Source: Streptomyces sp. STR69 (GTDB lineage Bacteria; Actinomycetota; Actinomycetes; Streptomycetales; Streptomycetaceae). From it: a stretch of DNA of 64,000 bases. The translations under genes were made by a program, and so were the position numbers. Below the pieces are notes generated by a model that saw only the letters and a list, made by a program, of their open reading frames with translations, was not told the origin of the DNA and did no database searches. Each line of letters opens with the position of its first letter. The first letter of the stretch is position 1. Below are positions 62,517 to 64,000 of this stretch, one piece after another. The DNA lies in contig NZ_JALJRY010000004.1 in the NCBI RefSeq assembly GCF_024519455.1, forward strand, positions 124,001-188,000, given 5' to 3'.

Positions 62517-64000
62517 TCAGCAGAAGGCGGCGAGCACCGAGGGGCCACCGGCGAGCCAGGAGCAGACCTGGTCCGGGCCGCCCTGCCCGCCCGCCCTGGA
62601 CCGGCGGTGGGCGTCGAGCCGGTCCAGCAGTACGCCCACCGCGTGCCGGGCCAGCGGCTCCAGCAGTCCGCCCTGGGTACGGCGGGCCCGGTCGGTCCAC
62701 GTCCGCGCGTCGGCGGCGGGGCCCGGCGGACCGAACGTCGCCAGGACCGCGAGTCCTACGGCGGAGACCGCCCTGCGGTCGGCCGGTGCCGCCGGACAGT
62801 GCCAGACCCCGTCGAAGAGCCTCGCCGCGTCCGCGAAACGGCCGTCCTGGAAGGCCAGCACTCCGCGCAGGTTGGCCACGGCCGCCTGGAGGTCGTCCGC
62901 ACCGAGTTCGTCCGCGAGCCTGCTCACGTCCACGAGCCGCCCCTCGGCGGTGGCGAACTCCCCCTCTGCGATGTCCAGGCAGGCCAGTCTGAGCACGGTG
63001 TACGCCCAGCGGGTACGCGCCCCGACGGCCCGCAGGATGCGGGCCGCCTCGGTCCACTGCTCGCGGGCGCGGGCACGGAGGCCGTCGCTCTCGTCCGCGT
63101 CGCCGCAGAGGGTGAGGGAGAAGACCCGGGCGAAGTCGTCCTCGGCCGCACGTGAGGCCGCCACGGCGAGCAGACCGTGCCGACGGGCCCCCTCGACGTC
63201 CCCCCGCTGCAGGCAGTAGGTCGACCAGTGCGTCTGCAGGACCGCCCGGTCCCAGTGGAATTCCGTGTGCGCCACGGCGGTCTCCGCCACGGCGAATCGT
63301 TCCTCCACGTCGTCGCGCCCGTCGAGCATCGCGTGCAGCGCGTCGTAGCAGAGGCCCAGGATCACGAGGTCGGGGCTCTTCGCGTGCTGCCAGACCGCCA
63401 TGTGCCGTTCCCCATAGGAACCGGCTTCCGTATGGTGCCCGGCGACATGGTTGAGCCAGGTGAGCCAGGCGATGGTGTGGAAGAGCGCCCACTCGTCCTC
63501 CTCGGTGGGCTCCGAGGTCCGCCGGCCGGCCGCGGCGTCGTAGGCGAGCAGGGTGCGGTGGAGGCGGTCGATGCCCTCCTCCTCCCGGCCGCTGATGAAC
63601 CAGAAGTAGCCCAGTCGCGCTTCCAGCAGCAGCGCCTCGGCCTCCCTGGACCTGGCCGTCATCAGGTCCGACGCCGCCCGGATGTTGGCGGACTCCTCGG
63701 TGAGCCGGCGGGCCCACTCCTTCTGGGCGCGGGACGAGAGGCCCGCGCTGCCGTCGCGGACGAAGTGGGCGGCCCAGGCCATGAGCCGTTCCTCGGCGTC
63801 CGGTGCCCGGCCTTCCTCGCGGAGCCGGGCGAGCGCGTACTCGCGGACCGTCTCCAGCATCCGCAGCCGGGTCCCGTCGGGGGTGGAGAACGGGACGACG
63901 AGGGACTTGTCGACCAACTGCGCCAGTACGTTCAGCAGTTGGGCACCGTCGGCCCCGTGCAGCGCGGCGGCGGATTCCACCATGTCGAGGGAGCAGCCGC
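62517..64000 (-). CDS. AfsR-like NB-ARC/TPR regulator, C-terminal part (N-terminus beyond window)
   Basis: The frame is open from base 64000 to the stop at 62517, about 494 residues. It matches the TPR half of the regulator at 53657-56803 segment for segment: VLAQLVDKSL, RLRMLETVREYAL, ISGREEEGIDRLHRTLLAYD, FHWDRAVLQTHWSTYCLQRGD and LCGDADES. The winged helix, BTAD and NB-ARC domains should lie past 64000. It is a paralogue produced by duplication. An internal ATG at about 63983 is not the true start. Confidence 0.88.
   Translation of the reverse strand, partial: GCSLDMVESAAALHGADGAQLLNVLAQLVDKSLVVPFSTPDGTRLRMLETVREYALARLREEGRAPDAEERLMAWAAHFVRDGSAGLSSRAQKEWARRLTEESANIRAASDLMTARSREAEALLLEARLGYFWFISGREEEGIDRLHRTLLAYDAAAGRRTSEPTEEDEWALFHTIAWLTWLNHVAGHHTEAGSYGERHMAVWQHAKSPDLVILGLCYDALHAMLDGRDDVEERFAVAETAVAHTEFHWDRAVLQTHWSTYCLQRGDVEGARRHGLLAVAASRAAEDDFARVFSLTLCGDADESDGLRARAREQWTEAARILRAVGARTRWAYTVLRLACLDIAEGEFATAEGRLVDVSRLADELGADDLQAAVANLRGVLAFQDGRFADAARLFDGVWHCPAAPADRRAVSAVGLAVLATFGPPGPAADARTWTDRARRTQGGLLEPLARHAVGVLLDRLDAHRRSRAGGQGGPDQVCSWLAGGPSVLAAFC

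Noticed and set aside
60552..63155. Open frame of over 860 codons on the + strand
   Set aside because: Antisense to the anti-sigma, FAD oxidase and second AfsR-like genes; no domain recognised.

Overview
The window is high-GC actinobacterial DNA, almost certainly from a Streptomyces chromosome. The codon use is strongly GC3, starts are often GTG or TTG, Shine-Dalgarno sites are AGGAGG-like, and stop/start pairs overlap as ATGA, GTGA or TTGA. It also carries a complete conservon (cvnA-B-C-D), BTAD/AfsR-type regulators and a c-di-AMP riboswitch ahead of a LysM/M23 cell-wall hydrolase.

Region 1 (1-12.2 kb, all minus strand) is an exopolysaccharide operon. Read 5' to 3' it encodes an initiating sugar-1-phosphate transferase, a UDP-glucose/GDP-mannose-type dehydrogenase, a GT4 glycosyltransferase, two Wzz-like co-polymerases with degenerate P-loop tails, an asparagine-synthase-type amidotransferase, a fused MDR/Gfo-Idh-MocA oxidoreductase and a heparinase II/III-family protein cut by the window edge. 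The set predicts a uronate-containing, perhaps amidated, surface polysaccharide. A gap of about 0.93 kb follows.

Region 2 (13.1-31.2 kb) is accessory and visibly decaying. Live genes include an ornithine-cyclodeaminase-family reductase, a GH3 lipoprotein, a membrane-anchored MalE-like protein, an mhp-like meta-cleavage cluster (FAD hydroxylase, alpha/beta hydrolase, VOC dioxygenase, TetR, hydratase, amidohydrolase), a GNAT enzyme, a split transketolase and tRNA-Pro(GGG). Scars lie between them: a proline-racemase C-terminus, an in-frame amber splitting an MBL-Rieske gene, an integrase fragment, an amidohydrolase fragment, an MFS gene truncated and joined to a headless MarR gene, an IS630 remnant beside the tRNA, and a GntR FCD domain without its DNA-binding half.

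Region 3 (31.1-40.9 kb) holds a threonine-degradation operon (tdh-kbl followed by LysR, XRE-cupin and GNAT genes), an SDR/NTF2 pair, a LysR gene flanked by two matching palindromes, a muconolactone-isomerase-like gene, an MFS exporter and a TetR gene. The TetR palindrome recurs in front of the SDR operon.

Region 4 (40.3-45 kb) is the conservon plus a GAF protein. CvnA ends in a long His-every-fifth-residue repeat, and the same 5-residue His periodicity occurs in the MFS protein 3.7 kb away.

Region 5 (45.7-53.5 kb) carries an MBL-fold hydrolase, a Glu/Leu/Phe/Val-type dehydrogenase, a TetR gene, an SGNH hydrolase, the riboswitch-controlled LysM-M23 hydrolase and a GH36 alpha-galactosidase. 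Region 6 (53.6-64 kb) has two paralogous BTAD/NB-ARC/TPR regulators (the second cut by the window end). They flank an HxlR/oxidoreductase pair with matched palindromes and an ECF sigma/anti-sigma locus with a catalase-family protein and an FAD oxidase, in which three upstream regions share a GTGAACC...CGT promoter-like motif.

All functional statements come from reading the sequence; no database search was run.
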